NCBI RefSeq assembly: GCF_048773025.1 | Contig: NC_133546.1 | Coordinates: 13,720,001 to 13,784,000, forward strand | Direction of reading: 5' to 3' | DNA: 64,000 nt | Source: Camelus bactrianus | Lineage: Eukaryota; Chordata; Mammalia; Artiodactyla; Camelidae | Part shown: in pieces, positions 55,660-64,000 of the stretch | Position numbering within the stretch: the stretch's first letter is position 1 | Layout: the number at the start of each line of letters is the position of its first letter | Notes under the pieces: generated by a model | Databases searched by the model: none | What the model was told of the DNA's origin: nothing | The model's input: the letters and a program-made list of their open reading frames with translations, nothing else | Position numbers and translations under genes: made by a program

Positions 55660-56110
55660 CCCGGCCAAGCTGGCTTATGCAATTGCTCTCTGTGATCTGG
55701 GCCCTCCTTGCCTCTCGGGCCTCCTCTGAATTCTCTCCTTCTGGGACCCCAGCCTCCCTATTAGAGATGCCAGGCTCCCTGCACTACTCAAAATTCCTTA
55801 ACGTGCCTCATTTGCTCTCTCTTACCTCTAGGGCCTTGATCATTCTGCTCTCTATGCCATCTTCATACAGCTAAGTTCCCTCCTCCAGGCCTCAGCTTAG
55901 ATGTTACCTCCTCGTGAAGTCTCCCCTGACCACCGTCCTGCCCCTCAAGATTGGGTGCAGGTGTCCCACCACCAGCTCTCGCAGTGCAATATTTAACTTA
56001 CTCACGGTGGCCGTGTTTTCCATAATTGTCTGCACTGGTCTCTCTTTCCTCCCAGGAAGCTGGAAGCTCCTTTAGGACTAGATTTTACTCTTTACTACAT
56101 TTGGGGCCTA
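55660..56110 (+). mobile_element. L2 LINE 3' region
   Basis: ttgcctctcgggcctcctct, tctagggccttgatcattct, cctcaggcctcagcttagatg-like wording near 55.89 kb, gaagtctcccctgaccaccg and gaagctggaagctcctttag follow L2 on the plus strand. Confidence 0.7.
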
Positions 56111-56564
56111 ACTTGTTTAGTAGGAGGCCAAGACAATCACCCAGTGGGTCTCAGAAAACGACGGTCACGGTAGCATTTATTCCTCCCCCAGATTCGTTCG
56201 ACACTGAGTGAGCATTCGCCACCATGTATCCTGCTAAATGCTGGACACACAGATGAGGCAGGTCCCTGTCCTCACCCAGCTCCCTCTCCAGGCCAGAGTC
56301 ATCTTCTCAAACACGTTCGCATTTTAAAGGAGGTCTCTCTGGGTAGCCGCTGCCTTGATTGGAATGTCTCCAACTTTCATTTCCAGATTAAAGGGAAAAA
56401 CTGAGTGACCTGAGACACCTTTCAAGTCTTAAACATTTTTTGCATGTTGTCTAAACAAGACGGCCACCGCAACAAAAAAGGCGAGACGTGGACGACAGCA
56501 ATAGATAACCCCAGCTGAACACAGTGCCTCTGCTGCCTGAGGGGGGTCAAGGCTGGGCCCGCAA
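56111..56564. other. No gene or repeat recognised
   Basis: Mixed sequence without a named element. Confidence 0.45.
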
Positions 56565-56665
56565 CTTCCTGACAAGTTACTTACTTCAGTGCTTCAGTTT
56601 CCACATCAGTAAAATGAGGATGGGAAATTGTGCCAGCACATAGTAAGTGCTCAACAAATAGCACG
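56565..56665 (+). mobile_element. MIR 3' fragment
   Basis: cttcctgacaagttacttac, tcagtttccacatcagtaaa, atgaggatgggaaattgtgc and catagtaagtgctcaacaaa. Confidence 0.72.
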
Positions 56666-57775
56666 GCCAATAGATGGTGCGGTCTGAGGGCTGCATCTCT
56701 AACCCAGATGCGCATGACAGGATCACAAACACATGAAAGGGACCAGCAAACCTATCAGGAAACTGCAGCAGAGCGTGCAGGCCACTCCCCATCTCTGTTT
56801 GGCTGTTGTAGAGAAACATCTGGAGGGTTAGGGCCAGCTGGAAACAGCTTTAGGCTTGGACAATAGCCGCTCTCAAGTTTTGTCCCAACCGGAGCAATAT
56901 TGGGCACGGCACTTGGGACATAATAAATACAAATACAGCAGGAGAGGCTGGGCATCTTGTGGGGAGCAAGGCAAGGAACACAGAGGACCTTCTTCGTCTG
57001 AGACTTTCAAAGATGAAAGGAAACTCGATTCAAAAATTCCTTTGGGGGTCTTTGATGTCACCGACCAATGACTGTCAATCAAGAGTGGCTGGTTGATTGG
57101 TAGTGCTTTGTGCACGTTTCTTTCATGCCCAGAGCAAGAATAGCTTTGACAGTCGAAGCTCCACTTAGTGGATGTTAAAGAATAAAGAATGTTGCTGTTT
57201 GCGTTGAGTTTGCCCAAATGCCCCCGTTTATGTCGACTGGGTTTAATTCAACCTCTCTCTCCTATAGGGGAGGAACTTTCCAGCTGGGGAGCTGGGTGGG
57301 AGCTGGTGGTCAAAAGCAGACAACAGATCCTGAGCATCTGCAGGGTGTATTCCTGACTTTTAAACCCCGTATGACGCTGGAGCTTCTCTTACCCCAGGCT
57401 CCTCCCTGACCCTCCTCCCCGTGAGCAGAACGGCCAGTTTTGAAGGGAGTCTGATGCATCTGCCCTCCAGGGGGTCTGAGTGCTGTCTCTGCGAGGCCCT
57501 GTGCTGAGCATTGGGGGTACAGGGGGTACACCTGAACAAGGCAGGGGCTCTCCCAGCCTTCTTGTTCCTCCTCTTCTTAGTCAGAGAGGGATGAGGATTT
57601 AAATAACAACCACACAGGTACTGCAGAACCGGGCCTCTGCTTCTCTTGGAAGCATCCCGGCCTGAGAGATGGCTGGTGGGGCCAACACCCGAGAGAGGAG
57701 CTGCCTGAGGAAGAGGCTGGTGAGAAGTTCATGGGGATGCTACCGCCTGGCTTGGAGGGTATGGAACCCGGAGGG

Positions 57776-57781
<6 letters not shown>
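56666..57781. other. No gene or repeat recognised
   Basis: About 1.1 kb of mixed sequence. No coding frame of known kind and no named element. Confidence 0.4.

Positions 57782-57821
<40 letters not shown>
57782..57821. repeat. (GT)20 microsatellite
   Basis: Twenty uninterrupted GT units, preceded by gtgtga. On the minus strand the same run is read as alternating Thr-His in a meaningless frame. Confidence 0.97.
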
Positions 57822-57822
<1 letters not shown>

Positions 57823-57844
57823 TGGGGCTGACACATCTCATTAT

Positions 57845-58110
57845 TCACCATTCAGCCTGGATGTTACTTCACTTGGAAGACTTTTCTGCCCATCCTGGTC
57901 TGGGCTGGCTGACTGCCTGCTGCCCTCTCGGTCCCCTGTGCTCACCCTGTTGCAGTCCTGAGCACACGGTCTCTAATTGCCAGCTTCCTGTCCGTCCACG
58001 GGTGTCCTGACATCCAGGAGGGAGGATAAATAGTGCCTGGCGTGTTCACCACTGTATCCTCAGCTTAACACAGGCCTGGCATATGACAGTCACTCATTAA
58101 GTATCAGTTC
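57845..58110 (+). mobile_element. L2 LINE 3' end
   Basis: cagcctggatgttacttcac, ttctgcccatcctggtctgg, cactgtatcctcagcttaac and acaggcctggcatatgacag. Confidence 0.6.
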
Positions 58111-58224
58111 TGTGAAAAGAAGGAAAGGAGAAGAAATAGAAGGAAGCAAGAACAAAAGATAAGGCATGAAACTGGGACTCCATTTTTTCTCTTTACCTAT
58201 GATCATGAAGCTACGATTAAACAA

Positions 58225-58400
58225 TTCAAGACCACAGGCTGGTCTGGAAGAACTAGGCTCTTATTTCACTTTCCCTGTCAATCTTCTGATTAACTTTGGG
58301 CAACTTAGCATAATTTCTGGGGCTTCATTTTTTCCAGCTTTCAAACAAGGATAATACTAGGAATTGTTAAATGTGTGTTGAGGTTCAAATGAAATGCCTA
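58225..58400 (+). mobile_element. MIR
   Basis: aactaggctcttatttcact, aactttgggcaacttagcat, ggcttcattttttccagctt, caaggataatactagg and gttcaaatgaaatgcctata. Confidence 0.65.
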
Positions 58401-58854
58401 TAAATAGCTATAAAATTCAGTATATAAATTTCAAAAGCCATTTTTGCATGTAAGTATGGAATTAAGGGAACTTGATTAAAAACTTCGTAAGTCAAGTTGG
58501 AGCTCAGGGGTAGAAGTTCCACCTGCCACGTAAAAGGTCTGGCCCAGTGGACTTTTTTCTTGCCTCTAGCATTTTCTGCCTGAGTCCCACTTACAAGCCT
58601 GGTCTCTGTGATCCCCAAGGCAGTAAGAGTCCAGGCTGCTCTATGGGAAGTGGGTGCAGTGAAGAGGAGGCGCCATGTTTCACTTGACTTGATGTCTCAG
58701 CCAGAGATGTGGGACATCACACCCTGGACAAGCCTGAACTCCTCCCTTGCAAGCACTTTTAGCATCATATTATGGGAACAATTTCATAAGAAGAGAAACA
58801 GATGACAGGGTATCAACAGCGTGTACAAGTCTGGAACTAGAAGACATTTTATCT
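58401..58854. other. No gene or repeat recognised
   Basis: Mixed sequence. A short tRNA-like string near 58500 is discussed under rejected items. Confidence 0.4.
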
Positions 58855-59172
58855 GCTCTTCAACCTACTATAATCTGGTTTCTGCCCCCATCATTCAACA
58901 GAAACTGCTCTCACTGAAGTCAGCTCTTCTACGTCCCTCAATATCTTTGGTTTCCAGAGCACCACTCTCTCCTGTTTCTCCTCCCGCCTCCCTGACCACC
59001 CTTCCTCAGGTCTCTGGGTGGGCTCCACATCCTCCTTCCTCCCCTTACATGAAGGAGTTTCCCATGGTTCTGTGTTTACACTTGTCTTCACTCCATGCAC
59101 TCTTCTTTGTAGATCTTTCTCTATGTGTAACAGTTGCCACCTTTACCATGTGGAAGAGTGTCACCCCCAGAT
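58855..59172 (+). mobile_element. L2 LINE fragment
   Basis: gaaactgctctcactgaagt, cagagcaccactctctcctg and tctcctcccgcctccctgac match the L2 segment also seen at about 33.97-34.15 kb. Confidence 0.65.
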
Positions 59173-59174
59173 TC

Positions 59175-59470
59175 ATTCCTTCCTACAACCTCAGAAAGTA
59201 ACCTTATTTGGAAATAGGGTGGTGGTTGCTATAATTAGTGAAGACGATGTCATACTGGAGTAGTGTGGTTCCTTATAAGAAGGAGAAAAGAGAGAAAGAC
59301 AGACCGGGAGAACAGCACGTGACAGTGAAGGCAGAGACTGGAGGCATGTGGCTTCAAGCCAAGGACCACTGAGGATGGATGACAACATGACAAGCTGGAG
59401 GGGGTTCCTTCCCTAGAGCATTCAGAGAGCGCATGACCTTCCACACCTTGGTTTCAGACTCAGTTTCTGG
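59175..59470 (+). mobile_element. MLT1-type LTR, partial
   Basis: gaaagtaaccttatttggaa, atagggtggtggttgctata, gttccttataagaaggagaa and gtgaaggcagagactggagg give the middle of an MLT1 LTR on the plus strand. Confidence 0.75.
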
Positions 59471-59479
59471 AAGTCAGTG

Positions 59480-59812
59480 TGTCAATGGGCCAGCCTCCCT
59501 CTGAAGGTTTTAGGGGAGGATCCTTCTTTGTCCCTTCCCAGCTCTGGTGGTTGCTGGTGATCCTTGGCTTTCCTTGGCTGCACATGTGTTACTCCAATCT
59601 GGTCTTTGCCTCTGTTGTCGCATGGTGTTCTCCTTGTGTGTCTGTGTCCAAACTTTCCTCTTCTTTTAAGGACACCAGTCATGCTGGATTAGAGACCACT
59701 CTAATCAGCATGGCCTCATCTGAACTTGATTACATCTGCAAGGCCCCTATTTCCAAATAAGGTCGTATACATATGTTCCAGGTAAACGTGAATTTTGGGG
59801 GGAACTATTTGA
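59480..59812 (-). mobile_element. MLT1-type LTR, opposite to its neighbour
   Basis: gtctttgcctctgttgtcgc, ggacaccagtcatgctggat, cctcatctgaacttgattac, gcccctatttccaaataagg and cgtgaattttggggggaac give the reverse MLT1 order. Confidence 0.82.
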
Positions 59813-60034
59813 ATAGTGACTTTTGACTGAAGATCCTCTTGTATCTTTTGAATTTTGCATATTAAACGTATTAGTAGCCACTCATTAGGCATCCATGCCT
59901 ATTCGATGAGTATGTTTTGATTCTATTTAATTGGGGAAGATTCAGAATCCCTAAAGCAAAGCAGAGTATCAAAAACCAGGTATTTGGCCCAGCACTGCTG
60001 CTCCCCCATCCCTCTCCCTTGAGCCATGATTGCA

Positions 60035-60136
60035 ATAATTCCTGAGGCTGTAAACCCCCTAAGGGCAGGGCCAACTCTGTTTTCTTACCAGTGCAGTTGC
60101 AATGTCTGGCTCTTGGTACATGTTTGTTAAAGAATG
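60035..60136 (+). mobile_element. L2 LINE 3' end, ended by an L1 insertion
   Basis: gtaaaccccctaagggcagg, gccaactctgttttcttacc and cttggtacatgtttgttaaa, then the start of the target site at 60131. Confidence 0.65.
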
Positions 60137-60314
60137 GATATATGTATGATGAAAAAGAATCTGAAAAGAAAAAAAAATACATGTGTGTGTGTGTATATAT
60201 ATGTATGTATAACTGAATCATTTTGCTGTACATCTGAAACTAACATTGTAAATCAACTACACTTCAATTTAAAAAAAATCAGTTAAAAAAAAAAGAGAAT
60301 GGCTATATGGATGA
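60131..60314 (+). mobile_element. L1 3' end insert with 19-bp target duplication
   Basis: agaatggatatatgtatga (60131-60149) and agaatggctatatggatga (60296-60314) are direct repeats with two differences. The 146-bp insert carries gtataactgaatcattttgc, tgtacatctgaaactaacat and a terminal A run, the artiodactyl-type L1 end. A short GT/TA run (60184-60215) lies inside. Confidence 0.88.
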
Positions 60315-60439
60315 AAAGAGATGAATATTTCCTTTAGATGTGAACGGCTTTTTGGAAATCATTTTGAGCACTGGCATATTTAGGCAAGAAGAATGATAAA
60401 TGGAAAGATGTCTTATGTATTTATATGATTTTAACATCC

Positions 60440-60590
60440 ATAAGGTCTTTTTGCATATGATTTAATCTGACACTCACCCACTCTTGAGAGAGAAGCTGAG
60501 TCCAAAAGAAATTAGGTTTCTTGCTCAAGTTCATGGGGCCAGTAGTTAGCAGGTTTGACCCATGAACTTGAACCCAAATCTCCTTGCTGC
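60440..60590 (-). mobile_element. MIR
   Basis: catataggtctt-like start, agagaagctgagtccaaaag, tcttgctcaagttcatgggg, ccagtagttagcaggtttga and cttgaacccaaatctcc in reverse MIR order. Confidence 0.6.
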
Positions 60591-61033
60591 TGTTGGGCTT
60601 TGAGTCTCTCTGCTTTTAGCAAACAGGTTTTGGTGAAGCACAGTCCTTCTACTCCACTCGTCCCAGTCTGTCATAAAAGATGTTTCAGTGGAGAAGGCTA
60701 TTTTTCTCTTTGGAAATGACAAAAATATACATTTGAAAATAAGAAAAGTAGAATTCCAATTTGATATGAGAAAAGCCAAATGAAGGGTTTTTTTCCCCCC
60801 AAGCTAAAAGCTAACCTTGGAAATCTAAATATTAAACATTTAACATTTAAATCATTTGCTTAAAAAAAGTGGCCCTGAGATGCTCAGAGCAGATTATTCT
60901 TAATTATTACTCTGAGTAACATTGTAAACATTTCTATTTTCCTTTTTCCTACTTATGACACACTGTCATCATTGGTAAGATTTTCTATGAAACTCCAAAT
61001 ACAAATAAATATTTTCATCTGGATGGCTATATC
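60591..61033. other. No gene or repeat recognised
   Basis: AT-rich mixed sequence without a named element. Confidence 0.45.
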
Positions 61034-61192
61034 AACGGTTGGCACACTACGGACTGTGGTCTGTTTCTGTATAGGCTGAGGGCTCAGAATGGTTATTACA
61101 TTTATAAATGTTGTAATAAGAACAAAGAATACACGGCAGAGTATGTGGCTTGCAAAGGCTACATTTACAGAAAAAGTTTGCTGAGCGCTGGT
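61034..61192 (+). mobile_element. Short hAT-type DNA transposon (MITE)
   Basis: Starts caacggttggcacactacgg and ends cagaaaaagtttgctgagcg ctgg. The ends are imperfect inverted repeats of the cagNggttggcaaact type. Internal words gtctgtttctgtataggct, gaatggttattacattta and gtatgtggcttgcaaaggct fit a widespread Charlie-related element with CpGs decayed to TG/CA. Confidence 0.75.
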
Positions 61193-62765
61193 CTATATTG
61201 ATATTTTTACATTGTTGTTCTGGAACAAATAGATTGCCAGATATTTCTCCAGCAAAGATGGCTGTATTCGAGATGAGCAGAAAATTGCAATTTGGGGGTC
61301 TGCAGCCATGGTGAGCCACGGGCGAGTCCCTGCAGGCAAGGGAAGGAGAAGGCTTTTCTAGAGAGGAAAAGGAAGTTGGGAAGGCGGTAGTAAAAAAGGA
61401 GCTCGTGGCTTTCCATTGGCTGAGTCCTTGCCGAGAAAGAAGAGGCATCGTTCTTCTTCCTGTTGGGCTGTGCTGTTGTAGCTGAACATGGGAGTGCCCC
61501 ATTCTGGTTTCCAGACTCTATTTAATTGGCATTTATGTATTAACAACAAATTCTTGGGCCAGACATTATAGCATACATCTATATTTATCTATCCAATCTA
61601 TTCTTCCCCTCATCTCACAAAAGGTTCTATTGAAGCAGAAGAACTCTCAAAGGTCTTATAAGCCTTCTGCAAAATAAACTCCCTCAGCGTACATAGTGTC
61701 CATGGCTTACAGGTTGATAGAGAAGATGCAGAATTGAACAGTCAGCTGCGTTCAGTGAAAGATAATGAGAAGTGATGAAAAGCATGGAGGATAAAACCCC
61801 ACGCAGAGGAGCAAGCTCAGCTAAGAAAGGTGATTTACAACTTATACAGAACTTCATAGTTTCCAAGTGCATTTTAATTCCTTTTTATCAATTTTCCAAT
61901 AACTCCTTGATGGTCTGTGTTCTGTTAACTATGGAAAAATCAATGAAAAAATAATGGTCTAAGGAGATGCTAAGCAGTGCTCTGTCAGTCTGTTTTCTGG
62001 TGCTATATTGATACAGATTTTAAATATTCCTGCTTCCTCTGAGAGGTGATCGAATTGAGCTCTGATATCTGTGGTCACTGTTAGGATGTCCTCCTCTGGG
62101 ATTTGAGAGTGGCCTTTAAGCTCTCAGGACCTCTCAGTTAAAGTGGAGATGCAGAACGCTGGAAGAGAGAAGGGCAGGGCTGGGAGGGAGGGCAAGTAGA
62201 AAAGAGGATTTTTGTCCCGAATCTGAGCCATCTTTGTTTGCTTTCCCCAAGGTGCACACAAAGCATGTTTACTTAGGGTAGGGGTGGGGTGATGGAAGAA
62301 AGTGGAGGGGAAGAGAATGTGAGGAAACGTGGTGAAGCAGCCGGGGTTACAGGAATAAAAACACCAGAGGCATTTGAGTCCTGGACACCAGTATTCAGCA
62401 TGTATCCTAACTAAACAAATAAATTGTCCCCAGTTTACAAACACAATCCTCCCCAAGGACAACTGCGGGCCGTTTACTCTTCTGGCCCTTGGGAGGTTGG
62501 AGTGATGTGCGCAGCATGTCACTCAAATAAACAAGGACAATGTGTGGTTTGCCACTTCGGTGTCTCCCTTCCCCACCCCCTTAATTATTGGACTGTTGGC
62601 TGCCTGCAAACAAGTCTTTATTTGCCAGGAGGGAAAAAGAGGAAAAAGTTGAAGAGTGAGAATCAGATCAATGACTCGCCTCAAGCTGATTTTTTAACAT
62701 GAGTAGCCCCATGTTTCTGAGAGAATTCCGGGGTACACAGAAGACGGCTCTGGGGAGTCTCTGTG
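61193..62765. other. Long unassigned stretch
   Basis: About 1.6 kb. The frames on the minus strand at 61.05-61.5 and 62.1-62.5 kb resemble no known protein, and the first overlaps the hAT element. No named element found. Confidence 0.4.
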
Positions 62766-63185
62766 TTAGTGTGCTGGGGCTACCTTTACAAATGATCACA
62801 AACTGAGCAACTTAAAGAGCAGACACGTGTGGTCTCACAGCTCTGGGGGCTAGAAGTCTGAGACTAGGGAGACTAGGGTGTTGGCAGGGCTGGATCCTTG
62901 TGAGGGCGGTGGGCGAAGGATCTCTTCCAGGCCCCTCTCCCTGGCTTGTAGATGGGCGCCTTCTCCCTGTGTCTCTCCATGTTGTCCTTCCTCTAAGCAC
63001 TCCTGTCTCCAAATTTCTCCTTTTTATAGGGACACGAGTCATATTGGATTAGTGCCCATCATGACCTCGTTTTAACTTGATTACCTTTATAAATGTCCTA
63101 TCTCCAAATAAGGTCACATCTTTGAGCTACTGGGGGTTAGTGCTTCAACATGTGAATATTGTGGGGACACAATTCTATTCATAAC
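62766..63185 (-). mobile_element. MLT1-type LTR (ERVL-MaLR)
   Basis: gttagtgtgctggggctacc, ctcacagctctgggggctag, ctttttatagggacacgagt, catattggattagtgccc, ctatctccaaataaggtcac and gaatattgtggggacacaat give nearly the full LTR in reverse. Confidence 0.88.
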
Positions 63186-63711
63186 TTCTCCCACATCCCA
63201 CTATGCACTCCATTTCCTTACTCTTCTAGCCTTCTGCCTATGTCCTCTTTTTCCTTCCAGCCCTGCCACCAGCTCTGCCTTTCTTCTTCTGTCCGCAGGT
63301 ATCACCACGCCACATGCACTGGGCTTTGACAATCCTTCTCAGCTTTTTTCTCCATTTCCATTATCACCACCATCCTGGCTGATTTCCACTGAGTGTGGAC
63401 AGCCCATTCCACACCCAAACCCATCACTTCTTTGACTTCCTCTATGCCAAGGTGATCCTCATCTTCATTTTTCTCTAGCTCTGTCACTTGCTCCCTGGAT
63501 GCAGTTTGGACCTTGGCAACCACATGAAGCTATGACACCTCTCTGAAATCTCCAAGGCCAATATCCCACTCTGACACCCCCCTCCAAGTTCCTTTCAGCT
63601 CCCTCACTCCCACATGCCCATCAAACCTGCCCTTTGAGCTGATAAACTCCTTTAGTCCCTTCCCTTCACTCATCTTCCCAGCTCCCTTCTAGCTGTTTCT
63701 TTTCCAGCATG
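63186..63711. other. Unassigned, pyrimidine-rich
   Basis: C- and T-rich sequence that feels like part of an L2 but lacks a decisive landmark. No gene seen. Confidence 0.4.
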
Positions 63712-63910
63712 CCACAGATCTATGCTGTCCAATATATTAGCCAGCTTCTAGGCTCATGTGATTATTCAAATTTAAATAAAGTTTAAAATTCAGTCCCTTA
63801 GTCATGCTAACCACATCTCAAGTGCACAATAGCCACATGTTGCTAATGGCCACTGTATTGAACAGTGCAAATTCAAGAACATTTCTATTACAGCAGAAGG
63901 ATTATAAACA
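63712..63910 (+). mobile_element. Short hAT-type DNA transposon (MITE)
   Basis: ctatgctgtccaatatatta at the left, caatagccacatgttgctaa and gtattgaacagtgcaaattc at the right. The middle has attcaaatttaaataaagtt and aaattcagtcccttagtcat. This is a common Charlie-related MITE pattern. Confidence 0.7.
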
Positions 63911-64000
63911 GCACCACTTTAGATCTTGAGTCCTCCTTTGAACTAATTTTTAAATTTTGGACAAATTTGCACAATTTGTTGAGTAAATGAATAAACCCTT

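Noticed and set aside
57577-57834. Thr-His repeat protein on the minus strand.
   Set aside because: It is a translation of the (GT)20 microsatellite.
58490-58550. A tRNA/SINE-like string (ggagctcaggggtagaag) that might be a thirteenth SINE.
   Set aside because: It has no B box (gggttcaatcccc) at the right distance and no (aaat)n tail. One short word match is not enough.
61047-61502. A 151-codon minus-strand frame, the longest in the window.
   Set aside because: Its end lies inside a decayed hAT element and the rest resembles no protein. In 64 kb of six-frame reading one such frame is expected by chance.
1-64000. CRISPR arrays, operons, phage or plasmid functions.
   Set aside because: No regularly spaced direct repeats, no dense same-strand coding, and the repeat content is plainly mammalian.

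Overview
This window reads as non-coding mammalian nuclear DNA, almost certainly from a camelid (camel, llama or alpaca). The main evidence is twelve copies, six on each strand, of a tRNA-derived SINE with a tRNA-like internal promoter (A box like tagctcagtggtaga, B box like gggttcaatcccc) and a tail of the form (aaat)n-cctaattacctcccc. This is the vic-1 type of SINE known from Camelidae. A low-divergence L1 3' end whose UTR ends in gacacaacattgtaaaatg fits the same host. I found no host exon chain, rRNA, tRNA gene, CRISPR array or bacterial or viral operon. The open frames are short, and I recognise none as host protein except a fragment of an asparagine synthetase retrocopy. The window is either intergenic or lies inside a long intron.

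Layout. 0-5 kb: a Tigger1 remnant split by a SINE, an ERV1-like LTR with a tandem CCAAT region, L1 3' ends, and the youngest-looking L1 (3.66-4.45 kb). 5-10 kb: MIRs, an L2 split by an L1, and SINEs. 10-14.2 kb: a 2.4 kb L1 on the plus strand split by an MLT1 LTR, then a minus-strand L1 tail to tail with it, then MER5A split by an L1. 14.2-19 kb: L2, mostly unassigned sequence, an AT-rich block, an adjacent SINE and L1 at one target, MIR and MLT1. 19-26 kb: a 1.6 kb L2 split by a SINE and two back-to-back MLT1 pairs. 26-32.5 kb: MIR, a 1 kb-spaced local duplication, and a Tigger/MER8-like element carrying a SINE. 32.5-35.1 kb: an old L1 holding the ASNS fragment, then a 1.4 kb L2 holding a poly(A)-only insertion. 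35-46 kb: SINEs, L1 and L2 fragments, a Tigger-type element inside L2, and a TATC microsatellite. 46-64 kb: many MLT1 LTRs (one holding a retrocopied segment with target duplications), L2, MIR, internally deleted Tigger1, two hAT-like short elements and a (GT)20 microsatellite.

The elements do not act together as a system. What they preserve is a relative chronology. L2 and MIR are the substrate. MER5A, old L1, Tigger and MLT1 sit in or beside them. Camelid L1 and SINE copies are the latest arrivals. I looked for an undescribed system and saw none. The items most worth a second look are the ASNS-L1 chimera, the poly(A)-only insertion with perfect target duplications, the retrocopied segment inside MLT1, the SINE with a 3' extension, and a four-unit nuclear-receptor half-site array. 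Family names come from remembered consensus sequences, so element ends are approximate unless target duplications are given.
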